From assembly GCA_048393055.1 (NCBI GenBank), contig DBFJJS010000004.1, positions 46,651 to 110,650 on the forward strand: a DNA stretch of 64,000 nucleotides, in the 5' to 3' direction. This document shows positions 26,389-34,527 of the stretch, piece by piece. Numbering within the stretch: position 1 is the stretch's first letter; every line of letters starts with the position of its first letter. Both the position numbers and the translations under genes were made by a program. Below the pieces are notes generated by a model. The model made no database searches. It was given only the letters and a program-made list of their open reading frames with translations, and was not told the origin of the DNA. The DNA is from Faeciplasma sp048393055 (lineage in GTDB: Bacteria; Bacillota; Clostridia; Oscillospirales; Ruminococcaceae).

Positions 26389-26655
26389 ATGCTGCTTAAG
26401 GAAGAAAAGAGAGCTATTATCGAAGCTAATAAGCTTTCAGAAAGCGATACCGGCTCGCCGGAGGTTCAGATAGCTATTCTCACAAAGAGGATATCCGACC
26501 TTACCGAGCATCTCAAGTCTCACAAGAACGACCATCACTCCAGAAGAGGGCTTCTTAAGATGGTTGGACGCAGGCGCAATCTTCTGAACTATCTTCAGAA
26601 GACCGATATCAACCGTTACCGTGCAATTGTTGAAAAGCTCGGCTTGAGAAAGTAA
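26389..26655 (+). CDS. rpsO: 30S ribosomal protein S15
   Basis: An 88-residue primary 16S rRNA-binding protein, the exact family length. Seen: DTGSPEVQIAILTKRI, LTEHLKSHKNDHHSRRGLL and GRRRNLLNYL, the conserved rRNA-contact segments. SD AAAGAGG precedes ATG 26389. It lies upstream of pnp, the conserved bacterial order rpsO-pnp, with a gap of 178 bases. Confidence 0.98.
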   Translation: MLLKEEKRAIIEANKLSESDTGSPEVQIAILTKRISDLTEHLKSHKNDHHSRRGLLKMVGRRRNLLNYLQKTDINRYRAIVEKLGLRK

Positions 26656-26833
26656 TAAACATGTACTCAAAAGGCAGGAGCAGTTTTATGCTATCTGCCT
26701 TTTGGCGTATTTTCAGGGGTGGTTTTTTAGTAATAAGTTAAGCTATTTTAAAATGATGAAATGGTTTAGCTTATTGCTAAAACTGCCGCTTGAAAATACA
26801 AATATAATATTTTTAAACGGAGGTTTTTATCTT

Positions 26834-28984
26834 ATGGCGATGTCTGAAATTAAGAAATTCGACAAGTACAGAAAATATGAGACTACCTTTGCGGGACGTC
26901 CGCTTGTCGTTGAGACCGGCAAGACCTGCGAGCTTTCAAACGGCTCCTGCTGGGTAAGATACGGAGAAACTGTGGTTATGGCTAATGTGACCGCGTCTCC
27001 GAAGCCGCGCGAGGGAGTGGACTTTTTCCCTTTGTCGGTAGACTATGAGGAAAAGCTTTACTCTGTCGGCAGAATACCCGGTTCGTATACAAAGCGCGAG
27101 GGCAAGCCGTCCGACAAGGCAATACTGACCTCGAGAATGGTAGACAGACCTATACGCCCCCTGTTCCCCAAGGATATGAGAAACGACGTGAGCGTTGTTA
27201 TGACAGTAATGGCGGTCGATCCGGACTGCTCGCCTGAAATTGCTGGAATGCTTGCGACCTCTATCGCTATTTCCATTTCCGATATTCCGTGGGCGGGACC
27301 TATAGCCGGCGTGAGCGTAGGGCTTGTAGACGGCGAGATAGTTTTGAACCCGACGCTTGAGCAGAGGGCTAAAAATCATTTAAATCTCACCGTGGCCGGT
27401 ACTATGAAAAAGATAGTAATGATAGAGGCGGGGGCTGACGAAGTAGACGATAAGACCATGCTGGACGCTATCAAGGCGGGACATGTCGAGATACGCAGGA
27501 TGGTTGAGTTTATAAACTCCATCAAGGCTGAAATAGGAAAGCCGAAGTTTGAGTTTGAGTCTATGGAGGTTGATCACGATTTGTTTGCGGCTATCGAGGA
27601 TATGGCCGAGGAGGATGTAAAGGCAGCTCTTGACACCGACGACAAGAATATAAGAGAAGCAAGGCTTCAGCCTATCGTAGACGCTGTGCATGCTAAGTTC
27701 GACGAGCAGTATCCCGAGCAGACAGCAATGATAGACGAGTGCATCTATAAGCTCCAGAAGAAGATAGTAAGGAACTGGCTGTATGAGGGCAAGCGCGTTG
27801 ACGGAAGAACCCTTGACCAGATCCGTCCGCTTGCCGCCGAGGTGGCTGTTCTGCCAAGAGTTCACGGCTCGGGACTTTTCACAAGAGGACAGACTCAGGT
27901 TCTTTCGGTAGTAACTCTCGGTCCTGTGAGCGACGCTCAAAAACTGGACGGTATCGATGAGGAAACTGAGAAGAGATATATCCACCATTACAACTTCCCG
28001 TCCTACTCGGTAGGCGAGACAAAGCCTTCCCGCGGTCCGGGAAGGCGCGAAATAGGACACGGCGCTCTGGCTGAAAAGGCGCTTGTACCGGTGCTCCCTT
28101 CAGTTGAGGAGTTTCCGTACGCTATCCGTGTGGTTTCAGAGGTGCTTTCCTCCAACGGTTCTACCTCTCAGGGCTCGATATGCGGCTCTACTCTTGCGCT
28201 TATGGACGCGGGCGTCCCGATAAAAGCCCCTGTTGCCGGTATATCCTGCGGACTTATAACGAGGGACGACGGCTCGTATGCCACCATGGTAGACATTCAG
28301 GGACTTGAGGACTTCTTCGGCGACATGGACTTCAAGGTTGGAGGCACTCATAAGGGGATCACCGCCATTCAGGTCGATATCAAGGTGGACGGTCTCACCT
28401 ACGACATTATCGAGGAGGCGTTTGCAAAGACCCACAAGGCAAGGGATTATATACTCGACGAGATAATGGCGAAGGCTATAGACGCTCCTCGTCCCGAGGT
28501 ATCTAAGTGGGCTCCCAAGATGCTTACAACCAAAGTTCCGGTAGATAAGATAAGAGAGGTTATAGGCTCCGGCGGAAAGGTAATTCAGAAGATCTCCGCT
28601 GACTGCGACGTTAAGATAGATATCAACGACGACGGAAACGTATTTGTGTCCGGAATCGACCTTGAAAAGGCTCAGAACGCCATTTCAATTATCAACACCA
28701 TAGCGTACGACCCTGAAATAGGCTCTATTTACAAGGGCAAGGTAGTAAGGATAATGAACTTTGGCGCGTTCGTTGAGATAGCTCCCGGCAAGGATGGCCT
28801 TGTACACATATCCAAGCTTGACATGCAGAGGGTAAACAAGGTGGAGGACGTTGTTTCCATAGGAGACGAGATACTTGTAAAGGTTATTGAGATAGACGAC
28901 CAGGGCAGGCTTAATCTCAGCCGCAAGGACGCTCTTATCGACATGGCGGCAAAGAAAGCCGGCAAAGAGAATTCTCAGGATTAA
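26834..28984 (+). CDS. pnp: polynucleotide phosphorylase
   Basis: A 716-residue 3'-to-5' phosphorolytic exoribonuclease and RNA-turnover enzyme that assembles as a trimer. Two RNase PH-like domains are present, the second with the active-site segments FPSYSVGETKPSRGPGRRE and GSICGSTLALMDAGVP and the metal ligands in QGLEDFFGDMDFKVGG. A KH domain (VIGSGGKVIQKISADCDVKIDI) and an S1 domain (GSIYKGKVVRIMNFGAFVEIAPG) complete it. ATG 26834 has GGAGG 10 bases upstream; the frame is open further up but lacks homology. Confidence 0.98.
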   Translation: MAMSEIKKFDKYRKYETTFAGRPLVVETGKTCELSNGSCWVRYGETVVMANVTASPKPREGVDFFPLSVDYEEKLYSVGRIPGSYTKREGKPSDKAILTSRMVDRPIRPLFPKDMRNDVSVVMTVMAVDPDCSPEIAGMLATSIAISISDIPWAGPIAGVSVGLVDGEIVLNPTLEQRAKNHLNLTVAGTMKKIVMIEAGADEVDDKTMLDAIKAGHVEIRRMVEFINSIKAEIGKPKFEFESMEVDHDLFAAIEDMAEEDVKAALDTDDKNIREARLQPIVDAVHAKFDEQYPEQTAMIDECIYKLQKKIVRNWLYEGKRVDGRTLDQIRPLAAEVAVLPRVHGSGLFTRGQTQVLSVVTLGPVSDAQKLDGIDEETEKRYIHHYNFPSYSVGETKPSRGPGRREIGHGALAEKALVPVLPSVEEFPYAIRVVSEVLSSNGSTSQGSICGSTLALMDAGVPIKAPVAGISCGLITRDDGSYATMVDIQGLEDFFGDMDFKVGGTHKGITAIQVDIKVDGLTYDIIEEAFAKTHKARDYILDEIMAKAIDAPRPEVSKWAPKMLTTKVPVDKIREVIGSGGKVIQKISADCDVKIDINDDGNVFVSGIDLEKAQNAISIINTIAYDPEIGSIYKGKVVRIMNFGAFVEIAPGKDGLVHISKLDMQRVNKVEDVVSIGDEILVKVIEIDDQGRLNLSRKDALIDMAAKKAGKENSQD

Positions 28985-29022
28985 ATTAAGGCTCGGTAAA
29001 ATTAAAAACAACGCATAACGAT

Positions 29023-29066
29023 AAGCTTGATAAAAGGGAATAATGCTCTTTTATCAAGCTTTTTTA
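29023..29066 (+). terminator. intrinsic terminator after pnp
   Basis: A perfect 14-bp stem (AAGCTTGATAAAAG with its complement) with an 11-base loop, followed by TTTTT. Confidence 0.9.
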
Positions 29067-29146
29067 TAAATTTTTCACAAGGTATAGCAATTTTTGCGGG
29101 GCTGTGGTATGATAAATGTATAAATTTCAGCTAAGGGGTGCAACAC

Positions 29147-29986
29147 ATGAGAACGGAATATGAAATGCTTGATATTATAAAATCTGTCGCCGCGGCGGAT
29201 CACAGGATAAAGGCAGCCGCTATCTGCGGCTCGAGGGCGGACAAGAGCTGCCCTAAGGACGTTTATCAGGATTACGACGTAGAGTACTATGTAGACGATG
29301 TTTCGCCGTATTATGACAACACGCAGTGGCTGGAAAAGCATTTCGGAAAGACGCTCATAGTGCAGCTTCCCGAGCTGATGGACGGAACATACAACGGCAG
29401 AAGATTCGCGTATCTTGCCATTTTCGAGGACGGAGTAAGGGTAGACCTGAGTATACTTGCCGCTCCGCCTATTGATGGCGGAGAGCCGAGGACAGTCCTT
29501 CTCGACAAGTGCGGAGTATTCGAGGGAATACGCTCAAACGAATACTATTACAATGTGACTGCTCCGAATGAAAAAAAGTTCAAGGATTGCTGCAACGAAT
29601 TCTGGTGGTGCCTCAACAATGTGGCGAAGGGTCTTGCAAGGGAGCAGATACCGTATGTTATGACCATGTATTGCTCATACGTAAAGGATATGCTCGACAG
29701 GATGCTGTCGTGGTATATAGGCACCATAACCGATTTTTCCGTTTCTGCAGGGAAATGCGGGAAGTATTTTAAAAAATATCTTCCGGACAGCGTGTATAAA
29801 AAGTACCTCAAGATGTACTGCGCGCCGGAAACGGACAGCATATGGCAGTCTGTGATAAGCACATGCAAGCTGTTTTCCGATATCGCGAGGCTTGTCGCCG
29901 GTGACTTGGGGTTTGAGTACAACGCATCTGAAGAGGAAGGCATAAGGACATATATGATGAACATCAAAAGCGGTGTGTATAAATAA
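29147..29986 (+). CDS. ANT(6)-like aminoglycoside 6-adenylyltransferase
   Basis: A 279-residue nucleotidyltransferase of the AadE/ANT(6) family, which inactivates streptomycin by adenylylation at O-6. The start MRTEYEMLDIIKSVA, the nucleotidyltransferase motif GSRADKSCPKDVYQDYDVEYYV (Gly-Ser and paired Asp ligands), and a later EFWWCLNNVAKGLAREQIPY segment are typical of the family, as is the length. It lies between pnp and a sugar-nucleotide gene, with host-like composition and no mobile-element marks, so it looks like an intrinsic chromosomal gene. Resistance is inferred from family; divergent chromosomal members can have other or weak activity. ATG 29147 follows AAGGGGTG. Confidence 0.85.
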   Translation: MRTEYEMLDIIKSVAAADHRIKAAAICGSRADKSCPKDVYQDYDVEYYVDDVSPYYDNTQWLEKHFGKTLIVQLPELMDGTYNGRRFAYLAIFEDGVRVDLSILAAPPIDGGEPRTVLLDKCGVFEGIRSNEYYYNVTAPNEKKFKDCCNEFWWCLNNVAKGLAREQIPYVMTMYCSYVKDMLDRMLSWYIGTITDFSVSAGKCGKYFKKYLPDSVYKKYLKMYCAPETDSIWQSVISTCKLFSDIARLVAGDLGFEYNASEEEGIRTYMMNIKSGVYK

Positions 29987-29992
29987 AAAATT

Positions 29993-30026
29993 AAAAGGTT
30001 TCCTCAAGTTTGAGGAAACCTTTTGT
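29993..30026 (+). terminator. intrinsic terminator
   Basis: A near-perfect stem (AAAAGGTTTCCTCAA with its complement, loop of about two to four bases) ending in TTTTG, eight bases after the nucleotidyltransferase stop. Confidence 0.85.
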
Positions 30027-30143
30027 CTACGTAGAGATAATTCTTCTTGGGGCGTATTTTTACGTTTTTTGCATAAAATACGGTTTATTGTTTAGTATAC
30101 CGACATAGGACTATAAACAATTGCCCTGAAAGGATATGATACT

Positions 30144-32312
30144 ATGCATGATAATCTTCAGGTGGTTATTTTAGCGGGCGGGGAGGGTACCCGCCTGCGC
30201 CCTCTTACCTGTGATATACCAAAGCCGCTTGTGAGGCTGCTGGGAGTGCCGGTGATAGAGCGCCTTACTGCACTTTTACATGACTGCGGAATGGAAAGGG
30301 CCACCGTCGCCGATTTTTACCTTGCGGACAAGCTTGAAAAAAACCTTGGAGAAAGCTCGAACGGGGTGTCGCTTTGCTATGTGCGCGAGGACGTGCCGCT
30401 CGGAACGGCAGGATGCGTGAGAAGGGCTTGGAATGGAAAGGATGACGTGTTAGTCGTCAGCGGCGACAGCGTCTGCGGATTTGATTTTGCCGGGATAGCC
30501 CGTTTTCACAGCGAGAAAAACGCCGATGTTACAATAGTTACCCACAGGGTCGCAGACCCCAGGGAGTACGGGCTCGTCACAGCGGATGAGGACGGCAGGG
30601 TGACAGGCTTTTTAGAAAAGCCCGGATATGATTTTTGCCTGACCGACGTCGCCAACACCGGCACATACGTCATTTCAAAGGAGGTTATGAACAGAATACC
30701 GCCCGATGAAAAGATAGATTTCGCAAAGGATGTTTTTCCGCAGCTTTTAGCCGAAAACAAGAGGCTGTACAGTATCGACGTCGGCGGTATATGGCACGAC
30801 ATAGGCGACATTCCCGCCCTTCTGCGCTGTCAGGCGGAGCTTTTGGGGCTGGAAGGAAGGAATTCCCTCGTATTAGGCTCAAGCGCGTCTCAAATTGGAG
30901 ACGGCTCTGTAATAGGCGCAAATTCGGTGATAGAGGACGGAGTGTGCATGGGTTCGGATTGCCGCGTTCAGGGTGCATGTCTGCTGAGCGGCTCAATAAT
31001 AGGAGACGGAACTTCACTTATTCGCTGCGTAGTCGGTGAAAACGCAGTAATAGGAAGAGGATGCAGCCTGGGAGAGTTTTCGGCGGTGGGAAGCGGGTGC
31101 GTATTAGGCTCGGCAGTCACAGTTGACAGCGGCGTGAGAATAGCTCCGGACGTAAAAATACCCTCGGGGACGCATGTAAGGGCGGACGTATCCTCCCGCG
31201 GATATACGCCGCTTAGTCTTGGCGAAAACGGCGCGGCAGAAGGTATAGCTCTTGACGCCGTTAGTGCAATGAGGCTCGGCATGGCTGTTTCCAAGGCGCT
31301 CGGAATAAAGAAAATAACAGTCGGTTCGCTAAAGGCTGACAGCGGAGTGTGTCAGGCTGTCTCATTAGGGCTTCGCGCCGCTGGGACGGCTGTATATCTT
31401 TCGGACGGCGCGTCTTTCGGGCAGACGCTGTTTGTATCGCGCGCACTCGGAACGGACTATTTTTTGTACGTTCGGGACGGGATACGCATTATCAATTCCG
31501 GCAGGATAGAGCTTGCGCGTTCCGAGGAGAGGAAAATAGAGCAGTGCTACAATCGCGGAGAGCTTTTTGCGGACGGTCTTGCCCAAATTACGCAGCTTGG
31601 AGCGTCTTATGAAGCCTACAGGCAGGAGCTTAAGAGGATTATGCCGCGCGCATTGAACGCAGCCGTCAGCTTTGAGGGCACAGACGCGGCGGATTGCAGA
31701 CTTTTTAAGGAGCTTGCGGACGACTCTGCTTACCGCGGCGGTGAGAAAATAGAGTTTTATACAGCCGACGAAGGTGGAAGGCTTGAATGCAGGCTCGACG
31801 GCGAAAGGGTGTGTCATGAAAGCCTGATAATTTTGGCGTGCTGCTCGCGCTTTACAAAAGGAGAGGGAGTTTTGCTTCCGTACTGGGCGCCGTCCTGCTG
31901 CGAGGAGCTTGCCGAGAAGTATTCCGCAGAGGTAACGAGGGTATACCCGTCGGACAAGACCGAGATTCCTCTTTTCTTCTTCGATCCGCTCATGCTGGCG
32001 GCGGAGCTGCTTGGCTATATCGCCCGCAGGAATATATCGATGAAGAAGGCGCTTGGCGAGCTTCCTCAGACGGTTTACCTCAGCAGAACCGTTAAATCCC
32101 TGAGCAATCTGCCAAGGCTTCTGCACGAGGATTTTTCGGACCTGAAAAGGGCTTCCGGCACGGATATTGTGCTAAACTCATCCGGCGCAAGAGCATATAT
32201 CCGTCCGAAAAAAAGCGGCAAGGCGCTCTCACTCTACATTGAGGCGTCGTCTGCAGAGGCTGCGGACTCAATATGCGAGGACGTTTTCAGACGGCTGGGA
32301 CTGAGTGGATAA
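30144..32312 (+). CDS. sugar-nucleotidyltransferase / left-handed beta-helix / phosphomannomutase-like fusion
   Basis: A 722-residue fusion. Residues ~1-235 are a nucleotidyltransferase with LAGGEGTRLRPLT (nucleotide loop), VSGDSV, and FLEKPG, as in mannose-1-phosphate guanylyltransferases. Residues ~245-355 have hexapeptide-type repeats (GDGSVIGANSVIEDG) of a left-handed beta-helix. Residues ~370-722 resemble a phosphohexomutase, but no TASHNP-type phosphoserine loop is visible; the matching place reads GTDYFLYVRDG. The first domain is probably active (GDP-mannose or related sugar nucleotide), whereas mutase activity is doubtful. Similar fusions occur in Firmicutes and Cyanobacteria. Gene stands alone, with a 17-base-spaced promoter-like pair near 30070-30095. 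Confidence 0.85.
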   Translation: MHDNLQVVILAGGEGTRLRPLTCDIPKPLVRLLGVPVIERLTALLHDCGMERATVADFYLADKLEKNLGESSNGVSLCYVREDVPLGTAGCVRRAWNGKDDVLVVSGDSVCGFDFAGIARFHSEKNADVTIVTHRVADPREYGLVTADEDGRVTGFLEKPGYDFCLTDVANTGTYVISKEVMNRIPPDEKIDFAKDVFPQLLAENKRLYSIDVGGIWHDIGDIPALLRCQAELLGLEGRNSLVLGSSASQIGDGSVIGANSVIEDGVCMGSDCRVQGACLLSGSIIGDGTSLIRCVVGENAVIGRGCSLGEFSAVGSGCVLGSAVTVDSGVRIAPDVKIPSGTHVRADVSSRGYTPLSLGENGAAEGIALDAVSAMRLGMAVSKALGIKKITVGSLKADSGVCQAVSLGLRAAGTAVYLSDGASFGQTLFVSRALGTDYFLYVRDGIRIINSGRIELARSEERKIEQCYNRGELFADGLAQITQLGASYEAYRQELKRIMPRALNAAVSFEGTDAADCRLFKELADDSAYRGGEKIEFYTADEGGRLECRLDGERVCHESLIILACCSRFTKGEGVLLPYWAPSCCEELAEKYSAEVTRVYPSDKTEIPLFFFDPLMLAAELLGYIARRNISMKKALGELPQTVYLSRTVKSLSNLPRLLHEDFSDLKRASGTDIVLNSSGARAYIRPKKSGKALSLYIEASSAEAADSICEDVFRRLGLSG

Positions 32313-32313
32313 C

Positions 32314-32342
32314 TTGACATCGGCGGGCGTTTGTAGTATGAT
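32314..32342 (+). promoter_or_regulatory. promoter for RNase J
   Basis: TTGACA (32314-32319) and TATGAT (32337-32342) with a 17-base spacer overlap the end of the previous gene. The leader of about 135 bases contains a stem GAGAAGC/GCTTCTC (32412-32418 with 32434-32440), not followed by a T run. Confidence 0.6.
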
Positions 32343-32483
32343 ACTTTTGTATTTTATATTAGGCGTAGTATGCCGGAAATCCGCCGTTTTGCTTATTTTA
32401 TGAACATTTTTGAGAAGCTGCGCCGAAACGGGCGCTTCTCTACATAATATAAAAAATACATTACAGTTAACGAAAGGATATAC

Positions 32484-34451
32484 ATGGCAAATAACGAAGA
32501 AAAGAATACTAAAAAGAGCCGTGCGGTAAAGACCGACAGGCAGGACAGACACAGCGCGTCGTCGCTGGATGCAGCAATAGCGGCTGCAATTTCAGCTCCG
32601 AAGCCGCCTAAAAAGGCTGCTTCATATCAAAGGCAGAAGTTGAATCAATCGAGAACGGAAAAATCAAAATCAGACAAACAGAAGAAGGACTTAAAAAAAC
32701 AGCCGGAGCAGGCCAAAAAGAGTAAATCCCAAAGCAAGTCGAGTTCGCAAAAGCAGCAAAAATCCGAAAGCGTGCGCAAGGGCCAGACAAAAAGCACAGG
32801 CGAATCGCTCAGGATAATACCGCTCGGAGGGCTTAACGAAATCGGCAAGAATATGACGCTTGTCGAATACGGCAATGACATTGTGATAATAGATTGCGGA
32901 ATGACCTTTCCGGACGCTGAAATGCCGGGAGTTGACATTGTAATACCTGATTTTACCTATGTTGAAAAGAACGCCGACAGGGTTAGGGGAATACTCTTGA
33001 CCCATGGTCACGAGGACCATATAGGCGGAATACCTTACCTTATGAAAAAGATTAACGTCCCGATATACGGCACAAGGCTCACTTTAGGTCTTGTTAGCAA
33101 CAAGCTGAAGGAGCATAATCTCGGCAAGGTAAAGCTCAACGTTGTAGTTCCGTCCGATGTAGTCCGCCTGGGCTCGATAACGGCTGAGTTCATACGGGTA
33201 AACCACTCGATTCCCGACGCTATCGCGATAGCTTTAAAAACTCCCGCTGGAACAGTCGTGCATATGGGAGATTTCAAGGTTGATTACACGCCTATCGAGG
33301 GCGGAATAATAGACCTTCCGAGGTTTTCGCGTCTTGGCGACGAGGGAGTTCTCGCTCTTCTGAGCGAATCGACAAACGCCGAGCGCCATGGCTTTACTCC
33401 AAGTGAAAAGATCGTAGGGGAAAGCTTTGAAAAGCTTTACATGAGAGCAGACGGCAAGAGGATAATTATCGCCACATTCTCATCAAACATCCAAAGGGTG
33501 CAGCAGATAATAAACTGCGCCGCAAGGCATTCAAGAAAGGTTGCTATATTCGGCAGGAGCATGGTGAACGTCGTGCGTCTTGGAACAGAGCTTGGATATC
33601 TTAAGATTCCAGAAGGTGTTCTTATAGATATTGACAAGATGCACAATTATACCGACGGCGAGCTTGTCATTATCACAACTGGAAGTCAGGGAGAACCTAT
33701 GAGCGCGTTGACAAGGATGGCGCTCAACGACCATCGTCAGGTCAGCATTACGGATAACGATTTTATTATAATATCCGCAAGACCGATACCCGGCAACGAA
33801 AAGTTTGTCGGCAGGGTTGTAAACGAGCTTTTGAAGCTCGGCGCGGAGGTGGTATACGAGGAAATGTATGAGGTGCACGTTTCAGGGCATGCCTGTCAGG
33901 AGGAGCAAAAGCTCATTCTGAGCCTGATAAGACCCAAGTACTTCATACCCGTGCACGGAGAGTTTAAGCACCTTGTGCGCCACGCCGAGACCGCCGAGGA
34001 GATGGGCATACCTAAAAACAATATCTTTATTGCGGATATAGGGAACGTGATAGAGGTAAGTGAGGACGGAATAAGGCAGAACGGCTCGGTTCCTTCTGGA
34101 AAACTGATGGTAGATGGGCTTGGAGTGGGGGACGTAGGCTCTACCGTCCTGAAGGACAGAAAGCACCTTGCGCAGGACGGCGTTATCGTAGTTTCGTTTA
34201 CGATAGACAAAATCGATAGGCGGCTTTTGTCCGGTCCCGAGATAGTTACAAGGGGATTTGTCTACGAAAAGGAGAGCGAGGAGCTTTTAGCTAAGGCAAA
34301 AGACCTTGTGCTGAGCGTTGTTCAGTCTGAGCTTGCCACAAGGCACGATTACAATGCCATACGCGCAAAGCTCAGGGACGAGCTGGGAGATTTCTTCTTC
34401 TCAAAGACCAAGCGCAGACCTATGGTCATTCCGACCATTCTTGACATATAG
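32484..34451 (+). CDS. rnj: ribonuclease J with a long basic N-terminal extension
   Basis: A 655-residue RNA-processing enzyme with both endonuclease and 5'-exonuclease activity in Firmicutes. The metallo-beta-lactamase core begins near residue 108 (LRIIPLGGLNEIGKNM); LTHGHEDHIGG is the dinuclear zinc motif; the beta-CASP part has STNAERHGFT and HVSGHACQEEQKLI; and the C-terminal domain ends at the stop. Residues 1-107 are a disordered Lys/Ser/Gln-rich extension (many KK, SK and SQ runs), longer than in Bacillus RNase J1 and similar to basic extensions in Actinobacteria. Such a tail could bind RNA or the degradosome. ATG 32484 follows GAAAGGATA. Confidence 0.95.
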   Translation: MANNEEKNTKKSRAVKTDRQDRHSASSLDAAIAAAISAPKPPKKAASYQRQKLNQSRTEKSKSDKQKKDLKKQPEQAKKSKSQSKSSSQKQQKSESVRKGQTKSTGESLRIIPLGGLNEIGKNMTLVEYGNDIVIIDCGMTFPDAEMPGVDIVIPDFTYVEKNADRVRGILLTHGHEDHIGGIPYLMKKINVPIYGTRLTLGLVSNKLKEHNLGKVKLNVVVPSDVVRLGSITAEFIRVNHSIPDAIAIALKTPAGTVVHMGDFKVDYTPIEGGIIDLPRFSRLGDEGVLALLSESTNAERHGFTPSEKIVGESFEKLYMRADGKRIIIATFSSNIQRVQQIINCAARHSRKVAIFGRSMVNVVRLGTELGYLKIPEGVLIDIDKMHNYTDGELVIITTGSQGEPMSALTRMALNDHRQVSITDNDFIIISARPIPGNEKFVGRVVNELLKLGAEVVYEEMYEVHVSGHACQEEQKLILSLIRPKYFIPVHGEFKHLVRHAETAEEMGIPKNNIFIADIGNVIEVSEDGIRQNGSVPSGKLMVDGLGVGDVGSTVLKDRKHLAQDGVIVVSFTIDKIDRRLLSGPEIVTRGFVYEKESEELLAKAKDLVLSVVQSELATRHDYNAIRAKLRDELGDFFFSKTKRRPMVIPTILDI

Positions 34452-34527
34452 CACAGATTGCGCATGTGCAAGTCTGTAAGTGCCTTTGATCAAATAAGCA
34501 ATCCTTTTTGGAAAGGAAGGGATATAT

